Below, piece after piece: positions 17,120 to 26,154 of a stretch of 64,000 bases of DNA. The notes under the pieces are model-generated. The model saw only the letters and a list, made by a program, of their open reading frames with translations. It was not told the origin of the DNA and ran no database searches. The number at the start of each line of letters is the position of its first letter. Position 1 is the first letter of the stretch. Made by a program: the position numbers and the translations under genes. This DNA comes from UBA4661 sp002405405 (GTDB lineage Bacteria; Bacteroidota; Ignavibacteria; Kapaibacteriales; UBA4661), in the NCBI GenBank assembly GCA_036847245.1, contig DAIUAL010000001.1:8733-72732 (forward strand). Reading direction: 5' to 3'.

Positions 17120-17135
17120 TGTATGATAAATAGAT

Positions 17136-20100
17136 TTATGCGGCGATGTTTTTCGCTCGTGCTTTGCGAATGCCATCTTCGACAGCTGTACGAGGAATAG
17201 CAACATCGAACCCTGTTCGTACCACTGTATTTGTGGTATCCAAGCGTGTTAGCACCTGACGGAAAGTTTGCTCTGCTTCTTCCCACCGACCAAGATAGAG
17301 TAGCGCATAAGCACGTAAATGCCGAGCATAGTTTTGTTCAGGAACAAATGTCAATGATAAATCTGCAAAGTGGAGTGATTCCTCATACTTGCGTTGATTG
17401 CCTACAAGATTTGCTAAAGAAGCCGCTGCATTTGCTGCTAAGTGCTTCGGAAGATTACCGATCTGTAAAGCAAAGAGCAGTGCTTGTTCAGCTTGATCGA
17501 AGACATGCATGAAATTCAGCGTTAAGCCGAGTTGAAGCCATGCGTAGGCATTCTCCGGTTCTTCTTTAACATGCTGAAGCAAGAGTCGATAATTACGATC
17601 CATTTTTTGTTTCATGATGGTCATGTCTTGATCATAACCAAGATGTTCGATCATAATATCTGAATCAGCAATACCACCCCCCGCCTCAAGAATACTGGTG
17701 CTGATTTGCTCATGGACACGTCCTATGAATTTGACCTTAGGATAGCCATAGTTACGAAAGAGACGCGGGTATGCACCAACATGATGTTCAGTATCCATGT
17801 CATTTTGGCGATGTTTACTTTTGATCATACATAAGAATGCTCCAATCTTCTCATCCGCCTCTTCAACAATAGTACGAAGACCTGCTCCTTGCTCCGGTAT
17901 CAACCGCTCATCGGCATCGAGATAGAGTATCCACTTACCGGTACAGTGTTCGAGCGAGTTATTACGCGCCGATGCAAAATCATTCGTCCATGCACGATGA
18001 TAAATTTTTGCGCCAAACTCTTGAGCAATAGTAAGAGTGCGGTCAGTCGAACCTGTATCAGTGATAATGATTTCATCAACAATCCCACGCACGCTCTCTA
18101 AACAGCCCGGTAGAAAATGTTCTTCATTTTTCACAATCATGCTGAGTGAAATTAATGGAGGTTGCGCATGTTCTGATATACTTGACTGAGGAGTCAAACG
18201 AATAGAAAAAGCCGATGCAAAAGTATGAAGATGTGTACGGAATGTTGCCAGTTCTTGTGTAGCAGACTGTGCGGGCAAAAGACGGACTAAGGTTTGCACG
18301 ATATGTTGTGCTTGTGGAATACGTTCGTGCCAAATCGTCGGGCGGTGTGCATCTAGTGCTTGCATATAATTCATGAGCAGTACTAAGCGTTCGCCTGCTG
18401 CCGCGTAGTGCCCCAGCATATACGAGGCAAGAACATCATACCATAATGCTTCGCGTTGATTCGGGAAATATGCTAAAGATTGTCGAGCAACATGCAGCAA
18501 GCGTGTGTAATCAGTTTGTGCAAGTAGGTGTCGGGCATAAATATTTAAGACGACTGCACATTTTTGTGGTGTTGCTTTGGGGTGTGTCAGCAGTTTGCTG
18601 AGAGCATTCAGCATCTCATCATTCGAGAGATTTTCTCCAAAGGTGAGTATATGCAGAACATATTGAAAAGCACCTTCATCATTTGTTGCGCCTTGGCGCA
18701 TCAATTCAGCTTCGAGGAGGGCTGTGTAACGACGAAATTTTTCACCGGTCGGCAATGTTGAATAGTGATAAAAAACGATAGAAGGATCGAAGAGTATTTT
18801 TAAGCCCAAGCGCGTAATGCTTGCTGTTACTTGCTCGTGGATAATGCCTTCATACTGAATAGCGGGGTGTCGGCGAAAAAGACGAAGAATTTCTGTCTGT
18901 GCATGAGCATCCGACTCTTTGCTGGTAGGTGTGTGACGAATCGAAGAAATATATCCACCAATGTCGGTAGGAGCATTGCTAATGAGTGAACGAATGTGTG
19001 TGCCAATTTCCGTATTGAACCATTCATCGGAGTCAAGCATTAATACCCATGAACCGGAACAGTGTTGCAGAGCATGATTACGAGCTTGGCTATAATCATT
19101 TCGCCAAATCGTATGGACAATCTGTATGGGGGGGATATGTCCGGATTGTTCATGATGACCTTGTTCGCGAAGAGTACGGACAACATTGAGTAATTGAGCA
19201 TCATCGTGCGAAGTACGATTGACAGCATTATGACTGATAATAATTTCATCGCAGCACGAAGCAAGTGAAGATAAAGCACGCAGAAGATATGGCGTATTGC
19301 TTTCTGTAAGAGAGCCGACAATGATTGCGCCGGAGAGTAATATTGTGCGAGAAGAATTGTCATGGTCCTGTGCTGATCCTTGAGTAGTGAATGCCTGTAA
19401 TGCTTGTTCAGCTTGAGCAAGAAACTGCGGTAGATCAGTACGTTGCGGTTGAAGGTGAATTGCTTGCTTAAGTAGTGCTACAGCATCGGCAGGTCGTTGG
19501 AGCCGTAAAGCAATATTAGCTTCACCAACAATGCAAGCAATATCATTGGGAGCATGTTTACGACCTTCGTGAAAACAGAGAAGTGCACGATGCCATTCTT
19601 GCAAGCCTGTATAACATTGTCCCATCTTAAAATAAACTTGTTCAGGAACAACATGGTACTCACTCTCGAATCCTGAGGTCGGTTCAGCTAATGTTCGATG
19701 TAAGTCTTCAAAGATTGACAGTGCTGAACGAAAATCAGATTCAGCCAAGAGAACATCGCCCGCGATCAATGATGCTAGTGTCTGTCGTGGCTTTCTGCGT
19801 AAAGATTCACGAGCAATACGCAAACTCAAATCGAGTTGTTTGGTTTGATACAATGCTAACGCATAAAAATTGAGTGCTTCGATGACTAAATGTTCAGCGA
19901 GCTTTGGCGTAGATATATGGTGCATATGATCGGTTGCCGGTAGATGCATCGCACGCAAGATATTGTCAAGAGCCATGTGGAAATCGTCAAGTGCTTCTGT
20001 ATGGCGACCAAGTGCAAGCAGTGTTTTTGCTCGTTGAAAAAGAGCATAGCGGTTATCAGGTGTTGTCTGGAGTGTCGTATTGAGCATAGCGAGATTACGC

Positions 20101-20672
20101 TCTTGTTTCTCACGCATAGCAGTTGGAGAAAGATTATATCCCAAATGCGTGAAGACAATAGTCGAAGGTTGGATGAGGAGACCTGCTTGTTGAATGGCAT
20201 CGGTAATTTGTTCATGAATGATACCCTGCCAACGGATGCGATCATCACGCCGAAAGATTCGTGTTGCTTGCGCAGTAAAAACATCACTGCCACCATTAGT
20301 CCGAGCAGAGTGTGAGCGCAAATGAACAAGTATGCCACCAACTTCTTGCGGAGCAGTACGCAAGATATCAGCACATGTTGAGGCATTTTCAAGTCGTTCG
20401 TCTGCGTCAATACTGAGTATCCATGGTGCTTGTGCGAATTCGAGACAAACATTGCGTGCTTGAGCAAAATCATTCTGCCATGTAGACTGGATGACGTGAC
20501 AACCAAGCGATTCAGCTAATGGTTGTGTGCCATCAGTTGATCCCGTATCAACAACAATGAATTCAACGGGAAATGCTTCAGCAAGTGGTCGTACTGAAGC
20601 GATACAATCCGCAAGCATGTAAACTTCATTTTTAGTAATCAGACAGACAGAGAGAAAAGGAGTCGAATTCAT
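17136..20672 (-). CDS. giant protein with three GT2 glycosyltransferase domains and TPR repeats
   Basis: A 1178-residue protein built of three family-2 glycosyltransferase modules separated by TPR repeats. Module 1 (about 6-185) has CLITKNE, VVDTGSTDGT, the N-D-F-A-Q-A-R-N motif and SIDADERL. Module 2 (about 447-650) has NDYSQARNHAL and MLDSDEWF but lacks the D-T-G-S-T-D nucleotide loop, which reads SHNAVNRTSHDD. Module 3 (about 840-1030) is complete: MIVKNEE, TDTGSTDRT, NDFASARNNSLEHC and YLDADERL. TPR-like helices lie at about 190-440, 660-800 and 1050-1178. Modules 1 and 3 look active; module 2 may not be. There is no membrane segment. The first ATG is at 20672; a TTG at 20693 is upstream. 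It likely glycosylates a surface molecule or protein; acceptor unknown. Confidence 0.85.
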   Translation of the reverse strand: MNSTPFLSVCLITKNEVYMLADCIASVRPLAEAFPVEFIVVDTGSTDGTQPLAESLGCHVIQSTWQNDFAQARNVCLEFAQAPWILSIDADERLENASTCADILRTAPQEVGGILVHLRSHSARTNGGSDVFTAQATRIFRRDDRIRWQGIIHEQITDAIQQAGLLIQPSTIVFTHLGYNLSPTAMREKQERNLAMLNTTLQTTPDNRYALFQRAKTLLALGRHTEALDDFHMALDNILRAMHLPATDHMHHISTPKLAEHLVIEALNFYALALYQTKQLDLSLRIARESLRRKPRQTLASLIAGDVLLAESDFRSALSIFEDLHRTLAEPTSGFESEYHVVPEQVYFKMGQCYTGLQEWHRALLCFHEGRKHAPNDIACIVGEANIALRLQRPADAVALLKQAIHLQPQRTDLPQFLAQAEQALQAFTTQGSAQDHDNSSRTILLSGAIIVGSLTESNTPYLLRALSSLASCCDEIIISHNAVNRTSHDDAQLLNVVRTLREQGHHEQSGHIPPIQIVHTIWRNDYSQARNHALQHCSGSWVLMLDSDEWFNTEIGTHIRSLISNAPTDIGGYISSIRHTPTSKESDAHAQTEILRLFRRHPAIQYEGIIHEQVTASITRLGLKILFDPSIVFYHYSTLPTGEKFRRYTALLEAELMRQGATNDEGAFQYVLHILTFGENLSNDEMLNALSKLLTHPKATPQKCAVVLNIYARHLLAQTDYTRLLHVARQSLAYFPNQREALWYDVLASYMLGHYAAAGERLVLLMNYMQALDAHRPTIWHERIPQAQHIVQTLVRLLPAQSATQELATFRTHLHTFASAFSIRLTPQSSISEHAQPPLISLSMIVKNEEHFLPGCLESVRGIVDEIIITDTGSTDRTLTIAQEFGAKIYHRAWTNDFASARNNSLEHCTGKWILYLDADERLIPEQGAGLRTIVEEADEKIGAFLCMIKSKHRQNDMDTEHHVGAYPRLFRNYGYPKVKFIGRVHEQISTSILEAGGGIADSDIMIEHLGYDQDMTIMKQKMDRNYRLLLQHVKEEPENAYAWLQLGLTLNFMHVFDQAEQALLFALQIGNLPKHLAANAAASLANLVGNQRKYEESLHFADLSLTFVPEQNYARHLRAYALLYLGRWEEAEQTFRQVLTRLDTTNTVVRTGFDVAIPRTAVEDGIRKARAKNIAA

Positions 20673-20773
20673 AAGAGAACAACAGCTACACAAAAAGAAT
20701 ACGATTCAGAAGAATGCTGATAGACACAGGGCATGTGTTTATGTACAGACTTTACAAGTTAGGTTGTTGGTTG

Positions 20774-23089
20774 CTAGTGCATACCAATAGGGGTAAGAAA
20801 AAATGTCTGCATGACGCCTTTGCCTTTAACCTCAATAGGTTGACGGGATTCGACTACAATATCTAAAGGCATACCAATTTGCTCAATAAGTGTACAACGG
20901 TATGTATTTGGTGCAATTTCTTCCACACCCGGTGAATTGAGTAGTACTTGCATGAAACGCTCGGATACATGGATGCGTCCTTCTGCACCGTGAGATTCCA
21001 TACGCGACGCGGTATTCACCGAATCACCCCATAAATCGTAAGCAAATTTATGCTTACCAATAACGCCTGCCACACAAGGACCACAGTGTATTCCGATGCG
21101 AAGATTGACATTGGTAGCAGTGATTTCCCGAATGGTATTCAACGAACGCAGCATGCTGGCGGCAAAAAATGTTATCCGCACGGCATGAGCATCTGTAACC
21201 TCGGGAATACCACCGGCAATCATGTAGCAATCTCCAATTGTTTTGATTTTTTCTAATTGATACAGCAGCGAGGCATCATCAAATTCGCTGAACATCCAAT
21301 TAAGAAGTTGCACAAGTTCGCTGGCAGAAGTACGTGCAGAAAGCTTCGTAAATCCAACCATATCTGCAAAGAGTACTGATACATTGTCATAGCTGTCGGC
21401 AATGAGTTCACTTCCTAATTTAAAACGCTGACCAATTGAACGTGGGAGAATGTTGCTCAAGAGTTTTTCGGATTGTTCTTTCTGTTCTTCAATTAAATGT
21501 TTCTGCTCTAAAATTTCTGCATTCTGAAGTTGAATTTCTGAGTTCTGTGCTTGTGTCTCTTCGAGAAGATCAGCGATGCGTTGTTGCGCTTGTGCTGACG
21601 CAAGTACAGAAGCAATATTATCAGCGAGGGCTCCAAAAAGATCAAGATCTTGTTGAGTAAATGACTCCATTGAGCCAAACTCTGCAACGGCTAAACAAGT
21701 ATCTTGAAAGATGAATGGTACAGCACAATAGTGCTGTGCTTGCAGTGTGCCAAGGGCACTGGCAACACCGTGATGAGCTAATGATTGTAAAGTATAGTTT
21801 TCTGTTTGCGGTGATGTTGCAGAAACAGATTGATGATGCCGGACAGGTTCGGTAATGCGACTGTTTTGTATGTCAGCTTGGATGATAGAACGATGCTCGT
21901 AGCTACTCCCGATAATGCCTTCACCAGTACAAAATGTCTGGCGAATAGAACTTGGGTCAGGACAACTATATGTTGCATTAAGTTCAAGATATACTTGATT
22001 GTTGACAGTACGAACTTTTCGCAGATACAATGATGCCGTGATGCTGCTTGTTAGCTCAGCAAGCATACGGAGGATATCGGTTGTAAGTGTGTCAAGATGG
22101 TTAGCATTACGTGCGAGTGAGGCAATACGATAGCGAAGATCGTCATAATACTTCTGCGTTTCGATTGCTTCCATTGAAGTATTCATAAGTGCAGCAAGTG
22201 TAGCAAGTTCATCATTTTTCTTTTTGATAAACTGTAGCTTCTTCTTGCGCTCTGACGACGATGATTGAAATGCTTGTGTAATGGTGCGAAAGGAGAAACG
22301 TATTCTACGGAGAATAACAATGGTCGAAGCGATAAGAAATGTCAATAGAATAGTCGTGCCAACCACCGCGGTAATATTTTTTATACGATCAAGTTCTTGC
22401 TCGTGGAGCATGACTGTATCTGCACCACGATGAACCAGAGCATGAAGTTCACTACTTCGTAGAGACAACTCTCGGCAATACTCAGAGAGTCGCTGTGCTT
22501 CAAGCCTATATTCCGCTTCCCCAAGCAACTCATCTTCATCAAGGATCTTTCTGAGGGTGAATTGGATATCATTTCTGATAATGATTATAGACTTCGCAAC
22601 CGCTATTTCATGAGGTTCCGTTAAGGCAAAGAATGTTTTTTGCCATATAGTCTCAGACTCATTCATTCCCTGCTCAATTTGCATGCGTAGTTGTTTAATA
22701 CCACTTTGAAAGGAATCTTGAGTACTGCTACTAGAAGGGGTATCAGAAGACTTCTTATATTCGATCAGTAGGTTAGGTAGGGCAGTTGTATACCACATCT
22801 GTAGGCGGTAGAGACCATTCATGGACTGAATGCGATGCATGTACATATCCTGCATGGAGGCCATGGTCTGCTTTTTTAAGTAAAGAACTGTACCGCCCAA
22901 TATTCCTACAAAAACGGCACAAATAATCATAAGCCGGGTAATCTGCTGAGCAATCCATGATTGCTGTTTGGCGGAGCGCGAGGCACCTTGTGCAGATTGG
23001 GGAGTGGGTATAGTAGATGATTGAGCAGTAATCTTCTTTTTCAATGACAGATGAAGATCTTGCCAAGAATCTCGATAGGAATTACTCAT
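20774..23089 (-). CDS. membrane GAF-containing class III nucleotide cyclase
   Basis: A 771-residue inner-membrane cyclase that likely makes cAMP. Two membrane segments (about 47-70 and 240-262) bracket a periplasmic helical sensor of about 170 residues. A HAMP-like/coiled region follows, then a GAF domain (about 330-500), a coiled coil (about 505-545) and the catalytic domain (about 565-765). Catalytic motifs are intact: VLFADMVGFT (metal Asp), EKIKTIGDCYM (substrate Lys and second metal Asp) and YDLWGDSVNTASRME. The Lys/Asp pair is that of adenylate rather than guanylate cyclases. Its ATG overlaps the stop codon of the TPR-GAF gene upstream (sequence ATGA at 23089-23086), so translation is coupled. 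Input is probably both periplasmic and via GAF. Confidence 0.9.
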   Translation of the reverse strand: MSNSYRDSWQDLHLSLKKKITAQSSTIPTPQSAQGASRSAKQQSWIAQQITRLMIICAVFVGILGGTVLYLKKQTMASMQDMYMHRIQSMNGLYRLQMWYTTALPNLLIEYKKSSDTPSSSSTQDSFQSGIKQLRMQIEQGMNESETIWQKTFFALTEPHEIAVAKSIIIIRNDIQFTLRKILDEDELLGEAEYRLEAQRLSEYCRELSLRSSELHALVHRGADTVMLHEQELDRIKNITAVVGTTILLTFLIASTIVILRRIRFSFRTITQAFQSSSSERKKKLQFIKKKNDELATLAALMNTSMEAIETQKYYDDLRYRIASLARNANHLDTLTTDILRMLAELTSSITASLYLRKVRTVNNQVYLELNATYSCPDPSSIRQTFCTGEGIIGSSYEHRSIIQADIQNSRITEPVRHHQSVSATSPQTENYTLQSLAHHGVASALGTLQAQHYCAVPFIFQDTCLAVAEFGSMESFTQQDLDLFGALADNIASVLASAQAQQRIADLLEETQAQNSEIQLQNAEILEQKHLIEEQKEQSEKLLSNILPRSIGQRFKLGSELIADSYDNVSVLFADMVGFTKLSARTSASELVQLLNWMFSEFDDASLLYQLEKIKTIGDCYMIAGGIPEVTDAHAVRITFFAASMLRSLNTIREITATNVNLRIGIHCGPCVAGVIGKHKFAYDLWGDSVNTASRMESHGAEGRIHVSERFMQVLLNSPGVEEIAPNTYRCTLIEQIGMPLDIVVESRQPIEVKGKGVMQTFFLTPIGMH

Positions 23090-25014
23090 AACATTGCCCC
23101 GGAAGTGAGTGACGCTGTTATGGTACTATCTGCATGTTGTAGTGAATGGGTGGCATGATCTGACTGTTCAGATTGCCTCATGCTGAGTTGAGAGGAGTCC
23201 AAGATATGGTTGTGTCGATAAGTTAATAGTGCCAGTGCGATACTTTCACCGATAATTGATGCTAATGTTTGTTGCTGATGATTTATGGAATGAAGACAAG
23301 CGCATTCAATAACGGCAAGAACTTCTTTTTTATAGAGGCAGGGAATTGCCATCATGTAGTGTGGTGCTGTACGCCCAGCCGCCGATACGACAAAAGTAGG
23401 GCTGCCAGATAATGATGAAGTACTATTCTCAGCATTATCGGGAGTCGATTCTCCCAAGGACATAATGACAATTGTACCATTCCGCACAGATTGTCCGCAA
23501 ATACCTTCACCTGTGCGAAAACGTACAAGTGGGTGTTGGTGAGAAACAGCAAACCCTCCTATAAACTCAAACAGATCTTTATGTGCAACTTGGTCGTATG
23601 GATGGGTAGAAGAGGCAACAAAATGATTCTGATTGTTGTGAGCAATATCACAGCGAGTGTACAGACATACAACAGAAGAGTCAAGATATTTGGCAATAAA
23701 GCTCGAAATATTGAGAGATAGTTCGTGCAGAGAGGTACTTTCCTGAATAATACGGGCAGCAGAAGACTGACCTTCCTTCAGCCATAACACTTGTTGTTCT
23801 GCAATACGCAATGTTTCAATTTCATTACGTTGCTGTTCCATCGCACGAATAGTTTTTGCTTGCTTGCGCGCATTTCGAACCAAGTAAAAAAAACTCAGAG
23901 CAACAAAAACAGCAATGATGACAATAATTGATCGAGTTAAAACTTCTTGTCGTTGACTAGAGAGAGCGAGCTTGTCAGCAGATGCTTTGTGCTCCCACTC
24001 ATTCTCAAGATGAGTAGCTTCTGTTTCAAACTGAATTTTACGATGAGTGATCGTTATAATGAGCCGAGAGTAGTAATTGCTGTATTTATAAGCGGAGTCA
24101 TATTGTTTGAGCGATGCATAAATATTTCGCAAAAGTTCTACGGCACTTTCTTCATCCGGCTCGTTTGAAAGTTTTTTTGCACGCGCCAATGCTTGTTGAG
24201 CCAATGAAATTGCGTCTTTTGCTTTGCCTAATGCAAAGAGAATTTCCGCCTTTTCTTGGTATGCATTGTTTTTTTCATACGTTGATCGATTAGTTTCTGC
24301 CAAATAAATGGCAGAATCAATCATAAGTGTAGCCGGTTTTAACTGCCCCATGGTTTTGTAAAATCGTGCCAAATAAACATACGCCGTGGTGATATTGGCA
24401 GTATCTTTAATCGAGTGATGTGATCGCAAGAATAAGCAACGTTGATAGTTAATGTTTGCCTGAGTATAATTATCCAATTCTTTATACAAGTCACCGAGGC
24501 GTAATGCCGCATATGCCATGCCGATGGTATCGTTTTGTTCGGTGAACATTTGCTGACTTTCCGACATATAGGAGAGAGCTTCACCGAATTTTTTTTTATA
24601 CACTAGCATTTCACCGATATTCAGCTTGCAATAGGCGAACTCGCGCGGGGTCTGCGCACTTATTCCTAACGATTCAATTTTTTTGAAAACATCCAAACCA
24701 CGATCATAGTCCTTGATATTGCGAAAAATGATGCCGATATAGTTTGCCGGCTCAATGAATCGTTGGGGTAGTCGAAAATTTGTAGCTAACTCCATCGCTT
24801 CTCTGCCATAGCGAACTGCGGCATTAATGTCATTCTTACGATAGAGCCATGCTAAACGCGTCAGTGGAGCAATACGAGAAGTATCATTGTAGGTAAGCAA
24901 GAGAGACTTTAAACTATCCGCTTCAGAGATTTGTGCACGAAGACGACAAGAAGAGAATAGGAGACCAATGCCAAGCAGAAGACCTATGCCAATATATTTG
25001 GTGATTCTACACAT
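23086..25014 (-). CDS. TPR and GAF membrane sensor protein coupled to the cyclase
   Basis: A 642-residue protein. A signal-type hydrophobic N terminus (KYIGIGLLLGIGLLFSSC) may be cleaved after RAQ or act as a lipoprotein signal. TPR repeats (about 30-340) follow in the periplasm, then a coiled coil, one membrane segment (about 370-388) and a cytoplasmic GAF-type domain (about 415-600) with FRTGEGICGQSV, also found in the cyclase's GAF (FCTGEGIIGSSY). A low-complexity tail rich in S, T and H ends it. There is no kinase, cyclase or phosphatase domain, so it has input but no output. Its stop codon overlaps the start of the cyclase gene by the ATGA arrangement, which suggests the two proteins form one signalling unit. 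I chose the ATG at 25014; a TTG at 25068 is also in frame. Confidence 0.82.
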   Translation of the reverse strand: MCRITKYIGIGLLLGIGLLFSSCRLRAQISEADSLKSLLLTYNDTSRIAPLTRLAWLYRKNDINAAVRYGREAMELATNFRLPQRFIEPANYIGIIFRNIKDYDRGLDVFKKIESLGISAQTPREFAYCKLNIGEMLVYKKKFGEALSYMSESQQMFTEQNDTIGMAYAALRLGDLYKELDNYTQANINYQRCLFLRSHHSIKDTANITTAYVYLARFYKTMGQLKPATLMIDSAIYLAETNRSTYEKNNAYQEKAEILFALGKAKDAISLAQQALARAKKLSNEPDEESAVELLRNIYASLKQYDSAYKYSNYYSRLIITITHRKIQFETEATHLENEWEHKASADKLALSSQRQEVLTRSIIVIIAVFVALSFFYLVRNARKQAKTIRAMEQQRNEIETLRIAEQQVLWLKEGQSSAARIIQESTSLHELSLNISSFIAKYLDSSVVCLYTRCDIAHNNQNHFVASSTHPYDQVAHKDLFEFIGGFAVSHQHPLVRFRTGEGICGQSVRNGTIVIMSLGESTPDNAENSTSSLSGSPTFVVSAAGRTAPHYMMAIPCLYKKEVLAVIECACLHSINHQQQTLASIIGESIALALLTYRHNHILDSSQLSMRQSEQSDHATHSLQHADSTITASLTSGAML

Positions 25015-25301
25015 ACATGGTAGGAGAAAATAAAGATGAGTCTCTGAGCAAGAGTTTCTGATATACAATATGCTTGATGTGTACGATGATTCTATAATCT
25101 AAGTAACCGTAAGCATTTGCTTCTCATTTTAAAAATTGGCAGAACGTAATCGCCAACTGAAATTTAAGTAAATTGGATTGTGTTCTTTGCAAAAAAGTAG
25201 AGACAAAATCGAGGAAACACACAATATTCCTTGCTTTCTTTTATGCAAAGTAGCAGAACACGATATTTCTATTTTTTCTTTTCATTTTTTAGAGATACAC
25301 T

Positions 25302-25478
25302 ATGTTTGGTTTAGGAACACCCGAATTACTTATTATCGGTCTCGCCCTTGTCTTGATGTTTGGTGCGCGAAAAATTCCTGAATTAATGCGTGGTTTAGGT
25401 TCGGGGATTAAAGAATTCAAGAAAGCATCTTCGGTCGAAGATGATGATGCTTCCAATAAACCCGCAATGAAATCATAA
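25302..25478 (+). CDS. tatA: twin-arginine translocase subunit TatA/E
   Basis: A short gene of 58 codons plus stop. The product begins [20 protein letters not shown], a single membrane helix with the conserved start of TatA, followed by the hinge and amphipathic helix [20 protein letters not shown] and a short acidic/Lys tail. It forms the pore-like part of the Tat pathway that exports folded proteins. A second TatA/B-like gene follows 106 bases downstream on the same strand. tatC is not in the window. The divergent TPR-GAF sensor gene starts about 290 bases upstream, leaving room for promoters in 25015-25301. Confidence 0.9.
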   Translation: MFGLGTPELLIIGLALVLMFGARKIPELMRGLGSGIKEFKKASSVEDDDASNKPAMKS

Positions 25479-25584
25479 ATAACCCTATGCTTCGCGTGTG
25501 ACAAACAGTCATGATCTTGCACGAATAAGGCTTGATTGGAGCATGTCTGCGATGTTCTCTTGATTTTCATTATCATCAACATAT

Positions 25585-26019
25585 ATGTTTGATATTGGTG
25601 GTGGTGAATTGCTCCTGATTGTTCTGGCAATTCTCCTTCTTTTTGGTCCAAAAAAAATACCTGAGCTTGCACAAATGTTTGGAAAAGGTTTGGCACAATT
25701 TCGTAAAGCTCAAACCGAATTTCAACGCAATCTTAATGCTGTAAGTGATGAAATTCAGCAAGAAGCAGTCGCTGTCCAACAGCACATTGAGTATGTACCA
25801 CCAAGCGGTGCTGTACCAACTGTTCATGATACAATGGTCGCACACGCAGAAAGTATAGAAAGCACGACGCACTCTTCGATAAATATATCGAATCATGATA
25901 AGCGTGCCGAGACAACGCACAATGTTGAGAATAATACACCGGAAAGTAGTCCACTCAACGAAGTTCCAGTTCAACCTATCGTTATTCGACCGGCTTCTAC
26001 TTCGGTTGCGCGTTCGTAG
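25585..26019 (+). CDS. TatA/TatB family twin-arginine translocase protein with long C-terminal tail
   Basis: A 144-residue protein. Residues 1-20 form the membrane helix (MFDIGGGELLLIVLAILLLF), followed by the conserved hinge GPKKIPELAQMFGKGLAQFR and an amphipathic helix. From about 60 on there is a long, probably disordered tail rich in E, S, T, H, N and P. The tail length is more like TatB than TatA. It lies downstream of a short tatA, so the pair may divide the TatA and TatB roles, but many Bacteroidota have only TatA-type proteins and TatC, so the assignment to tatB is open. gatA follows 135 bases downstream. Confidence 0.85.
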   Translation: MFDIGGGELLLIVLAILLLFGPKKIPELAQMFGKGLAQFRKAQTEFQRNLNAVSDEIQQEAVAVQQHIEYVPPSGAVPTVHDTMVAHAESIESTTHSSINISNHDKRAETTHNVENNTPESSPLNEVPVQPIVIRPASTSVARS

Positions 26020-26154
26020 TCAATAATGTTTTATTATTTATCCTTGAAGGTCATTTTAAGATAATATTCGGCTATCATACTCCGATATATACATCATGTT
26101 CGACCTATTTGTTGTTTTGACGTTTTTCTTTTCTTTTTCTCTTGTTACTGTTAT

